From Microcaldota archaeon (GTDB lineage: Archaea; Micrarchaeota; Micrarchaeia; Micrarchaeales; Micrarchaeaceae): a stretch of DNA of 64,000 nucleotides. The stretch is from assembly GCA_021799475.1 (NCBI GenBank), contig JAJZAJ010000002.1, positions 208,855-272,854 on the forward strand, written 5' to 3'. The position numbers and the translations under genes are program-made. The notes below the pieces were generated by a model, which did not search any database, was not told the origin of the DNA, and was given only the letters and a program-made list of their open reading frames with translations. Positions 41,946 through 50,983 of the stretch are shown here, piece by piece; position 1 is the first letter of the stretch, and the number at the start of each line of letters is the position of its first letter.

Positions 41946-42893
41946 ATGGCAAAGGGCGCGGCTACTCAGGTAAAGAGCGATAATGGATGGCTTAAAGTGT
42001 GGCTCGACGGCAAGCTCGTCAGATACACTACGGCCAAGGTCCCTATACTCACTCATTCGCTGCAATACGGAAGCGGGATATTCGAGGGCATGCGGAGCTA
42101 TGATGCAGAGAAAGGAGTAGCAATATTCAGGCTTAACGAACATGTAAAACGCTTCTTCAATACTGCAAAAGTGTACTCGATGGACCTGCATTACACGCAG
42201 GATAGGATATCGAAGGCGATAATAGACACTGTAAGAGCTAACAACCTCCGCTCCTGCTACATAAGGCCGTATGCATTCTACAACACAGACCAGATAGGCG
42301 TCAGCGCCTATGGCAAGGACGTCAGCGTGTTCATTGCGGCAATACCATTTGGCGCATACTTCGGGGAAGGTAGAGAAAAGGGAATCAGCTGCAAGATATC
42401 GTCGTGGCACAGGATAAATTCCGAGATACTGCCGGTTGAGGCAAAGGCCAGTGGAAACTACATAAACTCAATAATAGCCAATACGGAAGCGAGAAAGGCT
42501 GGCTATGATGAGGCGATACTCATGTCGACCAACGGCATGGTGGCGGAAGGGCCTGGAGAAAACTTGTTCCTTGTAAAAGAGAATGCCCTGGTCACTCCTG
42601 ATAAGAGCGCTGATATACTGATAGGGATAACGAGGGATTCGATTATAAAGATAGCTGAAGAGGTTGGTATAGATGTCGATGAGCGCGAGGTGCATAAGGA
42701 GGAATTGTACACCGCTGACGAGGTGTTCTTCACAGGTACTGCGGCAGAGGTAACGCCGATAGTCAATATAGATGGCATAAAGATAGGAAAGGGGAAACCG
42801 GGGCCGATAACAAAGCTTCTGCAGGAGAAGTACAGTGAGATAGTGGCTGGAAAGAACGAGGTATTCGAGAACTGGTTGACATATGTAAAATGA
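41946..42893 (+). CDS. ilvE: Branched-chain amino acid aminotransferase
   Basis: This 315-residue fold-type IV PLP enzyme exchanges amino groups between valine, leucine or isoleucine and 2-oxoglutarate. Conserved parts are HSLQYGSGIFEGMRSYD near the start, RPYAFYNTDQIGV, the cofactor-Lys region EAKASGNYINS and AEGPGENLFLVK, with TGTAAEVTPI near the end. Typical length supports the call. No other branched-chain pathway genes are adjacent, so it stands alone here. D-amino acid transaminase or aminodeoxychorismate lyase are less likely given the EGMR and GNY motifs. Confidence 0.92.
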   Translation: MAKGAATQVKSDNGWLKVWLDGKLVRYTTAKVPILTHSLQYGSGIFEGMRSYDAEKGVAIFRLNEHVKRFFNTAKVYSMDLHYTQDRISKAIIDTVRANNLRSCYIRPYAFYNTDQIGVSAYGKDVSVFIAAIPFGAYFGEGREKGISCKISSWHRINSEILPVEAKASGNYINSIIANTEARKAGYDEAILMSTNGMVAEGPGENLFLVKENALVTPDKSADILIGITRDSIIKIAEEVGIDVDEREVHKEELYTADEVFFTGTAAEVTPIVNIDGIKIGKGKPGPITKLLQEKYSEIVAGKNEVFENWLTYVK

Positions 42894-42919
42894 GCAGATG
42901 CATCAGGATTCGGGAGGAA

Positions 42920-43282
42920 TCACAGGAGCTTTAGCTTCCCGGTTATGAAATCAAGTTCTCCGCTTTTCCATGGGCCTACTCCGAGCGCCGTTGTTGTGCC
43001 GGGAGGCAGCTGTGTAAGCCCGGCATCGTTGACGATGGCGCATGGAATCCTTTTGAACTGAAATGCCTTGTAGAGCTTTATGAGCGCCTCTTCATCCGTT
43101 ACCTTTAACACTATCTTCTTCTGCCCGCTGCTGAGCCACTCCTTCGTAATTCTCTCGTCTTTTCTTTCCGCTTCCAGATAGCTTAGTATCACAGCATGGC
43201 CTATCTGCGCCCCTATCTTCCCCTTGCCCATGTCAAGGTCGGCCCTTACTATCACGACTTGCTTTATCTCATCGATTGCCAT
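42920..43282 (-). CDS. pth2: Peptidyl-tRNA hydrolase (Pth2 type)
   Basis: The 120-residue enzyme frees tRNA from peptides dropped by ribosomes. It is the archaeal and eukaryotic Pth2 fold, recognised by QVVIVRADLDMGKGKIGAQ with GHAVILSY (the catalytic Lys and the GKxAAQ-like block), DAGLTQLPPGTTTALGVGP and a short C-terminal end. It lies convergent to ilvE, with 26 bases between stops, and 34 bases downstream of a HAD-family gene in the same direction. Confidence 0.93.
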   Translation of the reverse strand: MAIDEIKQVVIVRADLDMGKGKIGAQIGHAVILSYLEAERKDERITKEWLSSGQKKIVLKVTDEEALIKLYKAFQFKRIPCAIVNDAGLTQLPPGTTTALGVGPWKSGELDFITGKLKLL

Positions 43283-43316
43283 GAAGTTGTTTGGGACACG
43301 GTATTTTTAAGCCATA

Positions 43317-43961
43317 CTATTGCACTGAACGGCTGCGTCTCATGTTCCTATTGGATATGTTACACGAGAGAGGCATGGCATCTATCAGCCTTCCGGCCTC
43401 TGAGATGCTGTTGACTACAGTTATAGGGTTGTCCTTATTTATCTTCACCACCATGCCCCTGATTCTGTTGTATGTCTTTTTAAGAAGGAACACCTTGCAG
43501 CCCTTCTTTGCTGCATATAAAGCCTCTTTGATTCCGTCTCCAATCAGCAGAGGGAGAACGCCATTGACGTCGTTGCCTTTTTCCGAGTCCTTTACTCTCT
43601 CAACCAATACTTCGGCCAGCCCCTCTTCCTCCAGCATCCCTTTTATTGATGCGGTATCGATTACATTATTGGATGTTCTTATCACTACCAGCACCCCTTT
43701 GCTCACAAGCTTCCTCATCAGATCTGCCGCTTCCGGATCAAGCGACTTTTCGATCTGCCTTGCAGCTTTGCTCTTAGCCAGCGTGACAGCGCTAGAGAAT
43801 ATGAATTCTCTGAAGGCATTTGATGCGGTCGTGCCTCCCCTTATCAGCCTTTTCGCATATCCGTTCTCGATCTCGTCCTGCGCAGTGCCGTCGAAATCGA
43901 AGACGACTACCTCTATGCCATTCAGAGTAGTGAACATATCCTCACTGGTCGTGGGAAACAT
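43317..43961 (-). CDS. HAD-superfamily phosphatase-like protein
   Basis: The 214-residue protein has the HAD nucleophile motif VVFDFDGTAQDE (D22, D24). The Thr of motif II lies in VVIRTSNN, a Lys follows in the helical region and motif IV is LLIGDGIKEAL. Motif II usually ends T-[SG]-N, and this copy is a good match, so phosphohydrolase activity is likely. The substrate cannot be read from sequence. The cap region, residues about 35-75, is helical and short (C1-like). It is upstream of pth2 and probably co-transcribed. Confidence 0.75.
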   Translation of the reverse strand: MFPTTSEDMFTTLNGIEVVVFDFDGTAQDEIENGYAKRLIRGGTTASNAFREFIFSSAVTLAKSKAARQIEKSLDPEAADLMRKLVSKGVLVVIRTSNNVIDTASIKGMLEEEGLAEVLVERVKDSEKGNDVNGVLPLLIGDGIKEALYAAKKGCKVFLLKKTYNRIRGMVVKINKDNPITVVNSISEAGRLIDAMPLSCNISNRNMRRSRSVQ

Positions 43962-44077
43962 AACACAATTGCTCTTTAAAAAGACGTTTATGCATTAGCC
44001 AATTAACGTAAATTTTCTGGTACGGCCAAAAAGGCAAAAGTTATTATCCTATTGAAGATAAATATTGTTGTGATCTC

Positions 44078-45226
44078 TTGCTGCAGCCGGAAGTTGTCGC
44101 TATAGTAAAGAAGCTGCTTAAGGGATACTACTCCAAGACAGATGTATCCCCTTCCCGCATTGAAAGGAGGGAGTTCGGATTCGGAAGCTTCGAGAAAAAG
44201 ATAGATTTCCGCCACGTATCATTCAGGAACGGCATTGATTTCAAGAGATATCTCGTAGAGAACACTCCCGCATTCATCAACTGTTCCCCTTCAGAATACG
44301 AGAGGCCGGATGCAAGGCCGATGGAAAACAAGGGGTGGCTTGGCAGGGAGCTTGTTTTTGATCTTGATGCGACAGACCTGAAGCTCAAGTGCCAATCCGA
44401 GCATGGTACGGACTGGGTATGCCAGGAATGCTTCGACGGCATAAAGCAGCAGGCTCTGCACCTTGTTGAGGATTTTCTGGTTCCGGATTTCGGATTCTCA
44501 CTTGAGGAAATAAAGGTTAACTTTTCTGGGAATAGAGGCTACCATATCCATGTTAACAATGAAGAGATATTCAGGCTTGACGGGAATGCAAGAAAAAGCA
44601 TCAGCGACTATATAACAGGGAATAACATCATAGCAGGGTCATTCTTTCCCACATTGGACCAGAGAGGAACTAAGGTATATGGCCCGAAGCCGACCGACTT
44701 CGGATGGGGAGGAAAGTTCGCTAGGAGCTTCATAAGCGCGCTCAATTCTGGCGCACCCGCATTGCAGGAGCTAGGGATAGAGCAGTCCCTTGCGAGGAAA
44801 CTCGAGAGGAACAAGGCAGAAGTGATCCTCGGGATAAGCAACGGGAACTGGGGCAAGGTAACAATACCGAAAAAGGAGGAATTCTGGAATGCTGTGATTA
44901 AAAGGATGGCTGTAAGGATCAGCGACCCTATTGACGCAGGGGTCACGAATGATATATATCATATGATCAGGCTGCCGAATACGATACATGGAGACACAGG
45001 ATTGAACGGTACGGTGCTTGATTCAGTCAAGGATCTCCAGGACTTTGACCCTATGAGCGACGCGGTAGTATTCTCCAACGGAACGATGAAAGTGCATGTA
45101 AAGAAATGCCCCGGGTTTAGCATGAAAGGGGAGTCTTTCGGCCCTTATGAGGATAAAGATGTGGAACTCCCGCAATACGCTGCGCTCTATCTGTTACTCA
45201 AAAGAGTGGCGATATTGAAAGGATGA
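44078..45226 (+). CDS. priS: DNA primase small (catalytic) subunit
   Basis: The 382-residue catalytic subunit of the archaeo-eukaryotic primase makes RNA or DNA primers for replication with the large subunit PriL, which is not in this window. The catalytic acidic motif is LVFDLDATD (about residues 93-101). The zinc site is CQSEHGTDWVCQECF, the nucleotide-binding motif is SGNRGYHIHV, and a late Asp and a RLPNTIHGDTGL motif complete the active site. TTG is the best available start, preceded by TGTGATC. It begins divergently from the HAD gene. Confidence 0.92.
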   Translation: MLQPEVVAIVKKLLKGYYSKTDVSPSRIERREFGFGSFEKKIDFRHVSFRNGIDFKRYLVENTPAFINCSPSEYERPDARPMENKGWLGRELVFDLDATDLKLKCQSEHGTDWVCQECFDGIKQQALHLVEDFLVPDFGFSLEEIKVNFSGNRGYHIHVNNEEIFRLDGNARKSISDYITGNNIIAGSFFPTLDQRGTKVYGPKPTDFGWGGKFARSFISALNSGAPALQELGIEQSLARKLERNKAEVILGISNGNWGKVTIPKKEEFWNAVIKRMAVRISDPIDAGVTNDIYHMIRLPNTIHGDTGLNGTVLDSVKDLQDFDPMSDAVVFSNGTMKVHVKKCPGFSMKGESFGPYEDKDVELPQYAALYLLLKRVAILKG

Positions 45227-45665
45227 GTGCTGCTTCCTTCCTGCCCTTAATGCCTTCATTATGCTGCCGTCTTTTTTGGTCGGGCGGAGAAACGGAATCA
45301 GGCATGCTGGCAATCCGATAGGTTTTGCTGCTTCAGCTGTGTCTATCAGGATAACATCGCTTTCTGGTGCCCTATCATTCTCTTTCTTTATTTTCAGACT
45401 AGATTCTAACATTGACTTGCCATTGAACTGTGTCGTCTAGAAGCATATCACAAACGGTCCTTTTAATCCTTTCGTACGCCTTCGTTTCACATGAAAGCCT
45501 TGCCCGCGTAAGAAATCACTAGAGCCACGAAACTAATGGGTCCGTTGTGCGGCAAGCATAAAGGATGATGAGAATGGCAGATGAAGGAGTTAATGGCACG
45601 TGTTCCGCTGCTACCGTAGCCAATGATAAGCTTTTTATGTTGATTGCAGATATTATAGAGATTTG
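45227..45665. other. Region without a confident gene
   Basis: About 440 bases lie between priS and the DUF373 gene. A minus-strand frame at 45194-45412 (72 residues, starting MLESSLKIKKEND) overlaps the priS end by 33 bases and has a TATA-like TTAAAAGG some 50 bases upstream. It has no recognisable homology. GGATGATGAGA near 45563 resembles a C-box, but no D-box follows, so a C/D RNA is not supported. A TATA-like element precedes the next gene (GATATTATAGAG near 45649). Confidence 0.3.
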
Positions 45666-46892
45666 ATGGCGGAGCGCATATTGGTCCTGGCTGTCGATAT
45701 AGACAATGATCTTTACAGGAGGACCAAGATAACAGGGCCAGTGATTGGGAGGAATGACAATCTGAAGGCAGCCGCGAGGCTCGCTTTGGCTGACCCACAG
45801 GATCCGGATGCAAACACGATGTTCGAAGCTGTTAGAAAATATGACCAGCTGAAGAGAGCGGGAAATCATGTCGCGGTCGTCACTGTGACGGGTGCGGAAA
45901 AAGAGGGCTATGCTGCGGATTCCGAGCTTGCACGTCAGCTCGATATAGCACTCGACAAATTCAAGGCGGATTCATGCGTGCTTGTCACTGACGGCGCCAG
46001 CGACGAGAGGGTTCTGCCGATGCTTAAAACTAGAGTCAAGGTAAACAGCGTTGACCTTGTCAGGATGAAGCAGGCGGCTGAACTTGAGAACACATATTTC
46101 ACCATACTTGAGAAGCTCAAGGAGCCGCACTATGCAAGGATAGTTTTCGGAATACCTGCGATATTGCTGCTGCTGTTTGCGCTCAGCTACTGGTTCAACT
46201 TTGGATGGCAGCTCCCTGTAGCCCTGGTTGGCCTTTACCTCGTGGCAAAGGGATTCGGGCTAGAAGATGCCCTGGTGGATTCATTTAGGGGTTTCGGCTT
46301 CAGCATCTACAGGATGAGTTTCGTGTTTTACGTCGGAGCCCTGATATTCGCGATAATTGCCGTAGTGGTCGGGTTCGGGCTTTACGCGCAGGCGATGTCG
46401 CAGCATCTCGCTTCTGACGGGCTTACTCTGGCAGCATACTGGCTCGAAGGGTTCCTTATAATAATACCGATATCGATGGTGCTGTACCTTATAGGAAAAG
46501 TCACTGATCTGGAGAGCAGGAGGCAGCACTACAGGGCCATAGCGCAAGGCACATACGTAGGCTATGGAGTCGCTTCGATAGTGCTGTTCTATCTCGCCGC
46601 AGCATGGATAATAGGGCAGATATATTTCTGGCAGTTCCTTGTGTACAGCGCGGTTACCCTTGTCGGCGGCTATGCCGTAGCCAGCTTCAGCGCCATACTC
46701 AGGAAAGAGGCAGTAAGGAACAAGAAGATCAAGAACAAGCAGGTGGTCAATGACATCGGCGCGTATGTCGGGAAGATCGTAGACGTCGATGCAAAGAGGG
46801 GGGTCATGATGATAAAGACAGATTACGGCAGCACCCTGAGATTCGACATCGACAGGATAACAAACATATCTGATAGAGTAGTTATAAGATAG
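45666..46892 (+). CDS. DUF373 family membrane protein
   Basis: The 408-residue protein belongs to the archaeal DUF373 family (COG2237-like). A soluble N-terminal domain of about 155 residues (ILVLAVDIDNDLYRRTKI; then VAVVTVTGAEKEGYAADSE; SCVLVTDGASDERVLPML) is followed by six or so membrane helices and a soluble C-terminal end of about 55 residues (GKIVDVDAKRGVMMI) that looks like a small beta-barrel. ATG 45666 follows a near-leaderless promoter. Function of the family is unknown. The family is almost restricted to archaea, which supports the taxonomic reading. Confidence 0.85.
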   Translation: MAERILVLAVDIDNDLYRRTKITGPVIGRNDNLKAAARLALADPQDPDANTMFEAVRKYDQLKRAGNHVAVVTVTGAEKEGYAADSELARQLDIALDKFKADSCVLVTDGASDERVLPMLKTRVKVNSVDLVRMKQAAELENTYFTILEKLKEPHYARIVFGIPAILLLLFALSYWFNFGWQLPVALVGLYLVAKGFGLEDALVDSFRGFGFSIYRMSFVFYVGALIFAIIAVVVGFGLYAQAMSQHLASDGLTLAAYWLEGFLIIIPISMVLYLIGKVTDLESRRQHYRAIAQGTYVGYGVASIVLFYLAAAWIIGQIYFWQFLVYSAVTLVGGYAVASFSAILRKEAVRNKKIKNKQVVNDIGAYVGKIVDVDAKRGVMMIKTDYGSTLRFDIDRITNISDRVVIR

Positions 46893-47004
46893 AGGATATA
46901 TAGAATGATAGAAGGAAAATAGAAAAAACAGAGAGGAAAAGCATCCTGAGTTCGATACGGAGCGCATTATATCTGTATATCTATATCTTTCCGGTGCGAG
47001 TGGC

Positions 47005-47307
47005 ATGCCATACAACAACAAGAACATTGTCCTCCATGAGCTCATAGGCCTCGATGTCGAGATAATAAACAGCTCTGATAGGTCGCAGATAGGCATCACG
47101 GGCAGGATTATCGATGAAGGGAAAAACACCTTTTCGGTGGAGACAAGCAAAGGTATTAAAACAGTTGTGAAGAAAATATCTACGCTTAAGATCGCTGTGC
47201 CCGGCATAAGGAACGGCTCGTTTGTCGTAGAGGGCACGGAGATTGGCTTCAGGCCCCATGAACGCATAGAGAAAGGCCTAAAGTACTATAAGCGGAGGAA
47301 ACTCTGA
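47005..47307 (+). CDS. rnp1: RNase P protein component 1 (Rpp29/Rnp1)
   Basis: This 100-residue protein subunit of RNase P matures tRNA 5' ends. The Sm-like barrel motifs are visible: HELIGLDVEIINSSDRSQIG, then ITGRIIDEGKNTFSVET and VPGIRNGSFVVEG, with R-rich ends. It begins the ribosomal protein operon, where it normally sits between L29 and S17. L29 itself is absent upstream. The start has a TATA-like element (GCATTATATCTG) about 35 bases ahead. The RNA subunit is not in this window. Confidence 0.9.
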   Translation: MPYNNKNIVLHELIGLDVEIINSSDRSQIGITGRIIDEGKNTFSVETSKGIKTVVKKISTLKIAVPGIRNGSFVVEGTEIGFRPHERIEKGLKYYKRRKL

Positions 47308-47354
47308 GCATACTGCTCTTGAGAGGCTTGCGCTTACGTTTAGTAGTGAAGCTT

Positions 47355-47648
47355 ATGGATTGCAATGATTCAAAATGCCCATTCCACGGGTCACTCAAGA
47401 CTCATGGATACGAGATAGAGGGAGACGTAGTCAGCGACAAGCTCGGGAAGACTGTGATAATAGGGCATTCGTATACGACATTCCTCAAGAAATACCAGAG
47501 ATCCCTCAGAAAGAATTCAAGGATCGCAGCACATAACCCAGACTGCATCGGGGCAAAGACAGGGGACAAAGTGCTCATCGCTGAAACAAGGCGATTGAGC
47601 AAGACGATATCATTTGTCGTCACCAAAGTGATAAGCAAAAAACAATAG
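47355..47648 (+). CDS. rps17: Ribosomal protein uS17
   Basis: This protein of the small ribosomal subunit binds 16S rRNA helices near the body. The archaeal hallmark CNDSKCPFHG at the N-terminus, then GHSYTTFLKKYQR and AKTGDKVLIAETRRLSKTIS, leaves no doubt. ATG 47355 preceded by GTGA is chosen over in-frame upstream TTG or GTG codons that would add 12 residues without family support. It gives 97 residues. The gene is second in the operon. Confidence 0.92.
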   Translation: MDCNDSKCPFHGSLKTHGYEIEGDVVSDKLGKTVIIGHSYTTFLKKYQRSLRKNSRIAAHNPDCIGAKTGDKVLIAETRRLSKTISFVVTKVISKKQ

Positions 47649-47675
47649 TAATTAAGGATCAACAGTAGTGGTTTT

Positions 47676-48074
47676 ATGAAGGGAATAGCAACTAAGATAT
47701 CAAGGACGCTTATACCTGGGTCTATACTCGTTTGCGCTGACAACAGCGGTGCGAAAACTCTCATGATAATAAACAAGCTCGGCAAGGGCCACCATCACAA
47801 CAGGCTCGCGTCGGCAGGCATAGGCGACATAGTGAGCGCCAGCGTGAAGACCGGCAGCACTTCATACATAAAGAAGAAGGTCAAGGCAGTAATCATCAGG
47901 CAGAAGTCGCCGATAAGGCGGGCGAATGGCATTAGGGTAAGGTTCGAAGACAATGCCGCGATACTTGTGAATGACGTGAACCTTGCAATAGGTACCGAGG
48001 TAAAGGGAGCAATGGCAAGGGAGATAGTTGAACGTTATGTCAAGCTCGCCGGCATCGCATCGAGAGTTATTTGA
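47676..48074 (+). CDS. rpl14: Ribosomal protein uL14
   Basis: A large-subunit protein of 132 residues at the subunit interface near the factor-binding region. The conserved segments ISRTLIPGSILVCADNSGAK, VKAVIIRQKSPIRRANGIRV and RFEDNAAILVNDVN identify it. Its gene lies between rps17 and rpl24, as in most archaeal spc-type operons. The start has no strong Shine-Dalgarno sequence. Confidence 0.95.
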   Translation: MKGIATKISRTLIPGSILVCADNSGAKTLMIINKLGKGHHHNRLASAGIGDIVSASVKTGSTSYIKKKVKAVIIRQKSPIRRANGIRVRFEDNAAILVNDVNLAIGTEVKGAMAREIVERYVKLAGIASRVI

Positions 48075-48086
48075 TTGTTGATCATT

Positions 48087-48584
48087 ATGATAAAGAGCAG
48101 TAAGCCAAGATATCAGAGGTTCTTTAGGTTCAATGCGCCGATGCATGTGAAGCAGCATTTCGTCCATGCGCACATAGACAAGGCGCTCAGGTCGAAGCTC
48201 AAGATAAGCGCAAGGAGCGTGCAGATATCGAAGGGAGACACCGTAAAAGTTATGAGCGGAGCGAAGAGAGGCACTTCCGGAAAGGTGACTGCAGTAAATA
48301 TGAGGACGGGAAGGGTAGCCATTGACAGCCTGTCAAGGAAGAACGCAAGGGGCAAGGAGAGCCCAAGGAGCGTGCACGTGAGCAGCATTTACATAACTGA
48401 ATTGAATTTATCTGACAAATGGAGAGCCGGAAAGCTGAAGCTGCAGCCTGTCATAGAGAAGAAAGACAAGCAGGCGAGTATTCCTCAGCAGAAACCGGCA
48501 GCTGCGGCTGTGCCGCAGCATGACAGGAAAACAGAAGTTAAGGCGGCAGCGCCTGTCGCTGCGGCAGGGGCAGCCAACAAGTGA
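48087..48584 (+). CDS. rpl24: Ribosomal protein uL24 with Ala/Lys-rich tail
   Basis: This early assembly protein of the large subunit has a KOW motif (ISKGDTVKVMSGAKRGTSGK, about residues 50-69). The core ends near LKLQPVIEKK, about residue 122. A further 40 residues are low complexity (QQKPAAAAVPQHDRK, then VKAAAPVAAAGAANK), longer than most archaeal uL24. ATG 48087 (MIKSSKPRYQ) is preferred over an upstream TTG. The tail could interact with rRNA or membranes; its role is unknown. Confidence 0.93.
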   Translation: MIKSSKPRYQRFFRFNAPMHVKQHFVHAHIDKALRSKLKISARSVQISKGDTVKVMSGAKRGTSGKVTAVNMRTGRVAIDSLSRKNARGKESPRSVHVSSIYITELNLSDKWRAGKLKLQPVIEKKDKQASIPQQKPAAAAVPQHDRKTEVKAAAPVAAAGAANK

Positions 48585-48589
48585 TAAAA

Positions 48590-49273
48590 ATGGGAAGAAA
48601 AGGAAACCACAGGCATCTGGCAGGTCTTGCAACACCTGATTTCTATAATGTTCACAGGAAAGAATTCGAATACGTCACCAAATCGGGAGCGGGAAGACAT
48701 ACTTCGGAAAAGAGCATACCTCTCATACTCGCAATCAAAAAAGCGGGACTCGCATCAACAAAGAGAGACGCTGTAAGAGTGCTGAACGAAACTACGGTTC
48801 TCGTCAACGGCAGGAGGATAAGGGAAATGAAGTACCCCGTAGGATTAAACGACATTATTGAGTTCAAGGATGCAGGCAGGTCTATAGCGGTAGGCATAAA
48901 CGCAAACGGCCAGTGCACGCTTGATGATACAAAGACGGACAGGAGCAACATGCATATCAAGGTAATCGGTAAATACAAGGCGGCAAAAGGAGCGATAATG
49001 CTCAGGCTGCATGATGGAAGCATAATCAAGGGAGATAACACCACGAAGGTTAACGACTCTGTTGTCATAACCGATGACAGGACGCTGAAGAAGACGATAC
49101 CGATGAAGGAGGGCGCGAAGTGCCTTATCATAAACGGAGTCCATCTGGGCTCTGGAGGAACATTGAAGAAGATAAAGGCAGGGACGATGAAAATTCCTGC
49201 TACTGTTATAGTGCAGCCCGAAAATGGGGAAGAGTTTGAAACGATGATAAAGAACATACTGGTTACCGGATGA
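48590..49273 (+). CDS. rps4e: Ribosomal protein eS4
   Basis: An archaeal and eukaryotic small-subunit protein of 227 residues with an N-terminal eS4 leader (GRKGNHRHLAGLATPDF; archaeal forms have GPRxHLKRL). An S4 RNA-binding domain (ASTKRDAVRVLNETTVLVNG) and a C-terminal KOW (KIKAGTMKIPATVIV region) follow. ATG 48590 follows the uL24 stop by 5 bases. Its stop overlaps the rpl5 start (ATGA), implying translational coupling. Confidence 0.93.
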   Translation: MGRKGNHRHLAGLATPDFYNVHRKEFEYVTKSGAGRHTSEKSIPLILAIKKAGLASTKRDAVRVLNETTVLVNGRRIREMKYPVGLNDIIEFKDAGRSIAVGINANGQCTLDDTKTDRSNMHIKVIGKYKAAKGAIMLRLHDGSIIKGDNTTKVNDSVVITDDRTLKKTIPMKEGAKCLIINGVHLGSGGTLKKIKAGTMKIPATVIVQPENGEEFETMIKNILVTG

Positions 49274-49800
49274 TACGAATGGCAGGAGACAATCCTATGA
49301 GAGAGATAATCATAGACAAGCTTGTGGTAAACATAGGCACAGGCAGCGATGGGAAAGCCCAGGAAAGCGCAGAAAAGCTCCTCAGCCTTCTTACGGGAGG
49401 TAAACCGGTGGCTGCAAGATCGAAGAAGAGATTGCCCGCATTCAAGATATCTAAAGGCCAGGAGATAGGGGCATTCATAACCCTGAGGGGCAATAAGATA
49501 GACCCGATAGCAAAAAAACTATTCGACGCGGTTGACAACAAGATAAAGGAGAGCTCCGTTACGGACAACAGCCTGTGCTTCGGCATAAGGGAGTACATAG
49601 ATATATCTGGAGTGAAATACGATCCTAAGATAGGGATGATGGGCATGAACGTAAACCTGTCTTTCAGGAGGAAGGGGCTTCGTGTCGCGCTCAGGAAAAG
49701 AAAAATGAGCAAAGTGCCGGAAAGGCACAGAAAGGTATCGAGGGACGAGATAAAGGAGTTCATAAAGAAGAGGTTTAATGCTGAGATCATGCAGCAATGA
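49270..49800 (+). CDS. rpl5: Ribosomal protein uL5
   Basis: This 176-residue protein contacts 5S rRNA and the P-site tRNA. Recognised by MREIIIDKLVVNIGTG, then KRLPAFKISKGQEIGAFITL, FGIREYIDISGVKYDPKIG and MNVNLSFRRKGLRV. ATG 49270 overlaps the eS4 stop; an internal ATG at 49279 would also fit. Next gene is the short rps14, 23 bases on. Confidence 0.95.
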   Translation: MIRMAGDNPMREIIIDKLVVNIGTGSDGKAQESAEKLLSLLTGGKPVAARSKKRLPAFKISKGQEIGAFITLRGNKIDPIAKKLFDAVDNKIKESSVTDNSLCFGIREYIDISGVKYDPKIGMMGMNVNLSFRRKGLRVALRKRKMSKVPERHRKVSRDEIKEFIKKRFNAEIMQQ

Positions 49801-49823
49801 GGAAGAGGCATTTGAGATAAGCA

Positions 49824-49994
49824 ATGGTAATGATTATGAAGGTTTCATTGGAAGAAAAGATGAAGGGCAAGGGCCTGAGGAAGTGCAGGGTCTGCGGTAC
49901 CCCGAGAGGGCTCAACAGGGCGCACAACCTATATATCTGCAGGAGATGCTTCCGTGAAGTCGCCAAAGAGCTTGGTTTCAAGAAATACGGATAG
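49824..49994 (+). CDS. rps14: Ribosomal protein uS14 (zinc type)
   Basis: A 56-residue small-subunit protein. The zinc-binding pairs CRVCG and CRRC and the block TPRGLNRAHNLYICRRCFRE are characteristic. Archaeal uS14 is usually about 54 residues, so the first ATG (49824) or the one at 49836 (MKVSLEEKMKG) both fit. It lies between rpl5 and rps8, the expected position, and is short enough to be missed by length-filtered gene finding. Confidence 0.92.
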   Translation: MVMIMKVSLEEKMKGKGLRKCRVCGTPRGLNRAHNLYICRRCFREVAKELGFKKYG

Positions 49995-50002
49995 GTGATG
50001 CG

Positions 50003-50386
50003 ATGGTGGACAGGATAGCTGACATGATAAACACGATAAAGACCAACGAAAGGATAGGCAGGCCTGAGTGCATATTGCTCTCAACGAAAATGTCTCGTGC
50101 GCTTCTCGATGTTATGAAAAGGACATCGTACATAAACGGATACGAGGAATTCAATGAAGGAAGGATAAGGATGGCGAGGGTCGCGCTTTCCAACAGGATA
50201 AACAATATAGGAGTGGTAAAACCAAGGGTTGCGGTAAAGGCTGGCGAGATACAGAGATACGAGATGAGATATATACCGAGCAGGGATTTCGGGATATTGG
50301 TGCTATCGACCTCGAAGGGGCTGCTCACCAACAAGGAGGCGAAGGAGCAAAAAACAGGAGGCAGGCTGATAGCTTACGTGTATTGA
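50003..50386 (+). CDS. rps8: Ribosomal protein uS8
   Basis: A 127-residue small-subunit protein that binds the central domain of 16S rRNA. MVDRIADMINTIKTNERIGR at the start, then RVALSNRINNIGVVKPRVAV and LLTNKEAKEQKTGGRLIAYVY at the end are typical for archaea. GGTGATG lies just before the ATG and serves as a Shine-Dalgarno sequence. Confidence 0.95.
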   Translation: MVDRIADMINTIKTNERIGRPECILLSTKMSRALLDVMKRTSYINGYEEFNEGRIRMARVALSNRINNIGVVKPRVAVKAGEIQRYEMRYIPSRDFGILVLSTSKGLLTNKEAKEQKTGGRLIAYVY

Positions 50387-50424
50387 TCATTAAGCAAAAA
50401 TTGAAACATTGAAATGTGGTATTT

Positions 50425-50946
50425 ATGGCTGAAATCGAGGTGCCTGAAGGAGTCCAGATAGGCGTAAACGGGAATGTGGTCACTACGAAGGGCCAGCTGG
50501 GCGAGAATGCCAGAAGGTTCAATGACGCGCTGATTTCCGTAGTAAAGGAGGGCAGCAAGATATCGATAAAGCCGACGGAGTTCAAGAAGCTGCGGAAAAA
50601 AGGGATGATGGCGGAAAACTCGTTCGCCAAGGAGATAATGAATGATATATACGGGGTGCAGAAAGGCTACGAAAAAAACATGCAGTCGGTCTTCGCGCAC
50701 TTCCCCACCGCTGTGGAAATCAGCGGAAAAAAGATTCTGATAAAAAATTTCATAGGAGAACGGGCTCCGAGGAAGGTCGATATAGTCGGAGAGACGAAAG
50801 TTGAGGTAAAGGGCCAGGCCGTAAGGGTTTACGGCCCAAGCAAGGATGATGTGTCGCAGACGTGCGCCAACATAAGGAAGACATGCAAGATAAGGAGGAA
50901 GGATGAAAGGACATTCCAGGACGGGCTGTACTTTGCAGTACAATGA
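50425..50946 (+). CDS. rpl6: Ribosomal protein uL6
   Basis: The 173-residue protein lies near the sarcin-ricin loop. EIEVPEGVQIGVNGNVVTTK at the start, VFAHFPTAVEISGKKILIKN in the middle and RKDERTFQDGLYF at the end identify archaeal uL6. ATG 50425 is chosen over a GTG three codons upstream. It follows rps8 after 38 bases. Confidence 0.95.
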   Translation: MAEIEVPEGVQIGVNGNVVTTKGQLGENARRFNDALISVVKEGSKISIKPTEFKKLRKKGMMAENSFAKEIMNDIYGVQKGYEKNMQSVFAHFPTAVEISGKKILIKNFIGERAPRKVDIVGETKVEVKGQAVRVYGPSKDDVSQTCANIRKTCKIRRKDERTFQDGLYFAVQ

Positions 50947-50983
50947 ATCGGAATAAATGGGAAAGACAGGACAGCGTGATATT

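Noticed and set aside
45194..45412. 72-residue minus-strand frame after priS
   Set aside because: It overlaps the priS end, has no clear ribosome site and no recognisable family; kept only as a note in the intergenic entry.
45555..45610. Box C/D guide RNA
   Set aside because: A C-like GATGATGA is present, but no CTGA D-box follows at suitable spacing.
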